Part shown: positions 11,001 through 17,000 of the stretch, in pieces
Layout of the letters: every line of letters begins with the position of its first letter
Position numbering within the stretch: the stretch's first letter is position 1
Assembly (NCBI GenBank): GCA_964200075.2
Contig: CAXNAA020000110.1
Location: forward strand, 1 to 27,726
Source: Sphacelaria rigidula
Lineage: Eukaryota; Phaeophyceae; Sphacelariales
Direction: 5' to 3'
DNA length: 27,726 nt
The notes under the pieces: generated by a model
The model's database searches: none
What the model was told of the DNA's origin: nothing
Seen by the model: the letters and a program-made list of their open reading frames with translations, nothing else
Position numbers and translations under genes: made by a program

Positions 11001-14000
11001 GGTACGGGGATTCGATCCGCGCACACTCCGCTTTGAACGGATTCATAATACGGCTCCTGCTACGGATTTACAGCGTAATCGCTCATCTGCAGACGCCTGC
11101 ATGACATCACGCACCTTTGCAAAATTTCATGTCACGTTGCAATGGGCTTTAACCCTCACACGGCGGTGTGGGTAGTCCGTCTGGATAATGCATACTTTTT
11201 TTTGAGTGAAAATTGAAGCCGATTCAGCAGGTGACTACTACCCTCGAGGTCAAGGGGTTAACCACTAAGCCCCGAGGATAGGCCATCTGCTGAATCGGAA
11301 TCTATTTTCGCTTGAAACAAGAATGCGTGATCCAGATGGACTACCCGCACCGTGGTCCAGGGGTTGACTAGTCCTTTCCCTCGCAACCGTGAATCTGTCA
11401 GTTGCTACTCGCCCGCCGCTGTACGTTTGTTCTAGAGTTTGTCAATCTGAAGGTGACATGAGGAAGCACTTCCAATTTGCTAGAAGCGTTGGTTGTTTCC
11501 GCTGATTTGCCAGCGGAATGTCTCCGTGGTTCACCAGCAACTGGAATGAATGGACGGGGAGATAGGGGATGTAGCGAAAAGGTGAATGCAAGCTGATCTC
11601 GGGGCTTGGAACAAGCTTGGAACCCTACAAAATTTCCGAGTTGAGTGATAATTTTTGGAACGTTCGGCGTCTGTACTTCCAGCAGCTTTGGGTCCTCACT
11701 TCAAAATCATTGGGCTGTACAGTTGCAGCGGGTGGCCATGTAGCCAGTGCTATAGCAGTCCGAATACAAACTAGGCGAATTTTGTAATTTGGCATATATT
11801 TTTTATTTCTCGCAAAACTTCTTTCTCTTAGCACTCGGAAATGCTAGGGTCAACAGATATTGGGAAAATAAACAGGTCTTGCTCAGGACACAATGCCCAA
11901 GTTGATGTCGTCGGGGTGATACAGAGTGAAGATCTCCTTCATCGGGAGGGTGTTATCGGTCTCCGTTACACAAAACAATGAGTATTTCAGCTCTAGCGCA
12001 ATGGATATGTAGAATTTCAGAAAAAAAATCATTCTCACTTTTTTATGAGAACGATCGGGATTGGTTCCACCCAGCAAAAATACCGAACAGTCACAGCCTA
12101 GGGCTTTGTAGTCGGACGACCCCGGAGAACCGGTCACCCCGTAAGCCGGTCAATATTGAGTTCAGCAATCAGTGTTTTTTTTTAATCTGATGCGGATGCT
12201 AGTATCTCCCGATCCCCGAGCTTTGAGATCAAACTTTTACGTGGTGAGCGGTGGCGCGCGAAAAATCGCCAAAAAATACTCAATTACAAAACTCGCTAGA
12301 GTAAGTTCGCATGCGGACTACTTACACTACATGCCGTGACGCCCCAGTACTAGCGCAACCGCGAGTGACAATCACTCCCGGCATATGTGCAGGGGGTCAT
12401 TCTTCCGTTTCGAAGAAACATCGGATTATCGTCGTTGCAATCGTGAGCACGTGGGTAGCAAAGCAGAGCCTATTTGACGAGAGGCGCCGCGGTTCGAGCA
12501 GGAATGCTGATCCACACCCGCGGTACCAAAATGTAAGGCGTGTACTACACGGGGAGAGATGAGCTGATCCCCTCACGGACCCCTCCCGAAGATGAGGAGG
12601 AGTTGGAAGTGTGAAGAAAAGCACGAAACAAAAAAAAACAGTCGAGAAAGAGGAACGCGGTACATACCAGACAGTGCATATGTACGGACAGGATACGATG
12701 GTTTACACTGATATCAAGTCATATTTCACCATAGCTCGTGTTCACTGAACTGGGGTAAACTAACTCTACATGCTACATGCCTCTCCCACCCCGGTGGGAA
12801 GGATAATCCGCTCCAACCGCATCATTGGGGATTACCTCCGTTCTGTTTCGAGAAAATTCGCCATATCAGGCTGAAATCGCCCCCTGAGATTCGGACCCCT
12901 CAGGTCTGGGGGGGGCGATCATTAATGAGGCGTTTGGCGGTCGTATTGACGGTTGCAAGCTCAACTCCTGAGCCCGCATCACGGGGTCATTTGGGTACAC
13001 AAAACTCTAGAGCACAGCGAGAACCAGACGCAGCTCACAAACACCACATATTGCCAACATTTTGAACGATCAGGCAACCCTACAGGCTGGTTCATGGAAA
13101 ACCACCAAATACACTCTTCGGCAAAACTTCACGCCGTTTTAACCCCTTTCAAACCCACTGACGATTTTTGTTATCGTGAATCAGCATAATTTTGACTTGA
13201 AGGTGACTCGAAATGATGCTGATTCACGATAACAAAAATCGTCAATAGGTTCCAAAAGGGTTAAGGAGTTAGACCCTGATAATTTGCACATGTGTTCTAT
13301 GGGTCATTACGCAACTTTGCAAGAACGAGTTTTTTTTCTTCACTTTTTTACCTTCTTCACCGTTTTTCCAGCGTCCCAGTTTCGTCGGGAAAACTTCGAT
13401 CGAGTCGGACCCCCGTAAAACGGTAACAAAAAAAACGAAAAAAAATCGTCCTTGCAAAGTTGCGTAATGACCCATAGAACACCTGTGCAAAATTTCAGGG
13501 TCTAACTCCTTAAAACGGCGTGAACTTTTTCGCGTTTGAGCGATGGACCTTGCCGTGCCACGGTGGAGTGGCAAACTAGTCGATTCTTGTATGAAAATGG
13601 CGTTTTCGGGCCTTTTTCGACGTGGAGCATGAAAACTCAAGCACCAGTTGGTCGAGTTTGGCCACGAAACTTTGAGGGGTTTTTCCTTGCGTATTGCGGT
13701 GGCAGCGCGTTTGCGAAAATACTGAAAAAATTGCTGTAGGGCCGGTTTTCGGGGGTCCCAGGATGGATTACTTCGAAAAACAGACTTGGATCCCGTCGGA
13801 CCTCCGAAAAACGGTAAAAAATTAAAGAATTAGAAAAACTTTGTTGATCGAAACTTGCGTAATGGTTCATGGCATATTTGTGCAAAGTTTCAGGTCTAAC
13901 TCCTACTAAATGTGAAGATTTGCGCGTTTATGCGAGGATGTGAGCTTAAAACGTGCAAACTCCTAACTACTTGGTTTGAGTATCCAAACATCTTTGAGAG

Positions 14001-17000
14001 TGAATTTTAAGTCAAGGCAGGAAAAATTGTATGAGATTTTCGAGTTTCTCCACCAAAAATTGTACATGTGTTCCTTGGACCATCCTGGGACGCATTATAT
14101 TATTATTATTTATTTTGAGTCGTTCTGTACCGCCTTTCAGGGGTCTTTGTACTGAGGCCCCCGGAAGCCGGTAAAGAGCGGAGAAACTTTGAACCCTTGC
14201 AATGAACACAATTTTTCCATTTGGAGCATCAATTTCTACGAAAGTGCCAAGTTTGAGGATGATCTGAGCTTTTCTACAACAGATACAAGGGAAATCGTCA
14301 CGAGGCTCCCTGGGTCTTTCCTGCGTATCATGAGTGGAAATTAGAAGACGTCAAACTCCACATCACCGAAACATTATGGTTTCGGGTATAATTCGATCCC
14401 GTTGGAACCGTTTTCGAATCCGTTCCTCCCGTTAGATTTCCAAGCTGATGGCGGTCACTACGATTTGAAAAGCATGTGAAGATTCGGTGGAAATTGGGCT
14501 TGAGATTCATATTTTCAATTTCGGAACAGTTTGAGAGGCGCTGATTGGTCGAGACACATTTTTGTCCATAGCACCACCGGTATAACCTTGAAAAAAAATC
14601 TGGCTATGCCACCCTGTTCGTCTGCTCATTGCGGTCAGTATGATACCATGTATGCGACTATTGGGTGGGTACTGCAGAAGGCATTTGCTGATGACAGATT
14701 TTTTTTTTTCCCCGTGAACCAGCCTGTAGTCTCGCTCACAACAGCATCGCGGTTGTCGAATATTTGACACAAGAGAAACACGCGAGTGACGTTTACGGCC
14801 TTGAATATCAGCTCCATTCGACATCGAGCATCCACCGCTCACAGTGTGTCTTGGCGTAACGCCCGCTACACTGGGAATTCAACGGAGCTTTTGGTATCAA
14901 CATGCAGGTAGGAAAAAGGCCGTCCTAACCATGCTGATTTTGGCCAGAGCGTTACCGCGCTTACACAAGCAGTGCCTATAATAGTTACACATACCAAATA
15001 CAGCGATTTTTTTTTGTGTCAACATATTCATCAGTTTGTGACACGGCCAAATCTTTCACCATCACATCAACAGAATCCAAGGCCACTCCTTGTGCTATGA
15101 CAATTATATATCTCCCAAAAGCATTATCTGCGCGATCCAGCGTCGATTTTCGCTTGATTACGGGGGTGTAGCGGATTGTGCCGCCTCTCTCCAAGAGATG
15201 TGATTCCAGAATTCGATCTTTATTGGGGAGAGCTTGGAGGTTTCTGTGCGTTGCTTGAGGAATCCTTTGTTCGGCCAAACAAACTGGGCGCACGGATGGT
15301 CGGAGAAGTGCGCTGGAATCCTCCTGGAGTGTACAAAGTCTTTCCGAGGTGGCGCAATCCGGCGAAAATCCAACATCAAATCCCCAACAGTATACGTACA
15401 AGTTCTCGGAGTTATATTCTTCTTGAAGCATAGAAGCGGTCCAAGATGGGTTCGGGTGATTACGGACAAAACCCACCTTTACCCTAATTACACCCACCGT
15501 TGCGATCGGGCCGAAGCTTCGACATACCCAGATTGCTCACCATGAGAGTTGTCGGCCTGCAATCAAACACGAACCAACTGTTCGTTCCGTCGATGGTTAA
15601 GCCAAACTAAACAGCGATCGAATACATGCTGTTGTTTGGGTGTGGACCACACATTCGGTTCTTCACGGGGCTCACAGCCCCAAGAGCTCGCCGGGGCGCG
15701 CGCGCAGCTCCTGCAGCACTCGTACTGGGAAATATCGGCACTTCAGGCACAGATTTGATCCGAACAAAGCACACGTTGTCTGGGATGCTCCGTGCGCTTA
15801 CCTTGACCAAAGGTTCTGCGTTTGCCTTGGGTGAGATTTAAGTTTAAGGTTCGCGTTACCGCTTAACAAAAACAACGTGTGATCTACGCAAAAAGTTAAC
15901 GCTCGAACCGCGATGCGGGTAGACCATCTGAATCACACATACTTTTATCAAGTGAAATTGATACCGATTCAGCAGGTGACCTATACCCTCGCGCTCGGAG
16001 GTTCAATCTCGCCCAACTCGGGTAATGCCACCCCCTTAGAAAGGTGCCAACCGTGTGGGTGATCGCAGGAACCCTTGTCATCTCACCGCAGTAGGTCATC
16101 TCAATCACCTGCAATCATAAGAGTAAGAGTCGGTACCTCAGCTGCTTGACTTGGCATCGTTGGGATCCTCACTTGGGAAAAACGTGAGCACACAAAGGCC
16201 GGCCCAGGAAGGCCCCGCGGAAGTGCCCATGGATTTCGCTCGTCAATTCTTTTTAAGAACGAAGAGGAAGGTTCCGAAGAAACGGCATGTTGACCAGTTG
16301 CTCGTCAGGGTGTGGGCGCATGTTCACGAGCGGCGACAACTTGTGGAACCTCAAATAGATTCTCGATGCCCCCCAAACAGCGCGCGCCGTTTCTCGCACG
16401 CCGCATGCACAAACGCGAGCCCGAAATCTCAAAAGATACGTCTCGACTCAAATATCTGGCCATCAGTGCCGCGTTCGTAAAATCTGAAGCGAAACTATTT
16501 TCGACAGACATCACAGCGGTGAACAAGAGTGGGCATAAAACCGCTAACGCAACGCATTGATTGCCTAGCAATTGTTGTCAAAACTAAAAAAAAATCGTCG
16601 ACTCATCACTCTAGAGCACCGTATACGGTCTTTCGTACACGTATTCTCAGTCAGGCATCTCAACCACTGGATCCCCTGAGCAGAGGCTAGTTTCCAGTAC
16701 AGTAGTGGGCGCTCTAAGTATTCTTGGGTGTTTCGGGGTTTTCCTCGCGTACTGCTCTTGGATAGAACTCGAAATTGCTACCGTCGCTAGATTTTAGTAC
16801 AATGAACACATCGTGGTCGAAAACAGTGCCCAAGTCAGTGTTAGTTGACGTTATCGGGAGATACGAGTAAATGCCCCGTTTATCAGGAGGGTGTTTTTGA
16901 CCGTGAAACACAGTTTTTCGGCTCTGGTTCAATGGGTGGGTAGAATTAAAAAAAAAAAACTATACATTTCTTCATAAATATGACCGGGAGAGGCTCGATC

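Noticed and set aside
12895-12925. B-box-like GGTCCGAATCTC within CCTGAG...CTCAGG.
   Set aside because: It is a short local hairpin with two B-box mismatches and no A box upstream.
14985-15497. 170-codon minus-strand frame.
   Set aside because: It has no ATG at its start and overlaps other frames of similar quality. Only its end matches another repeat copy, so it is kept as a repeat, not a gene.
16305-16571. Minus-strand frame with a hydrophobic start resembling a signal peptide.
   Set aside because: The frame begins without an ATG, and no continuation with splice signals could be found. A plus-strand frame of equal quality overlaps it.
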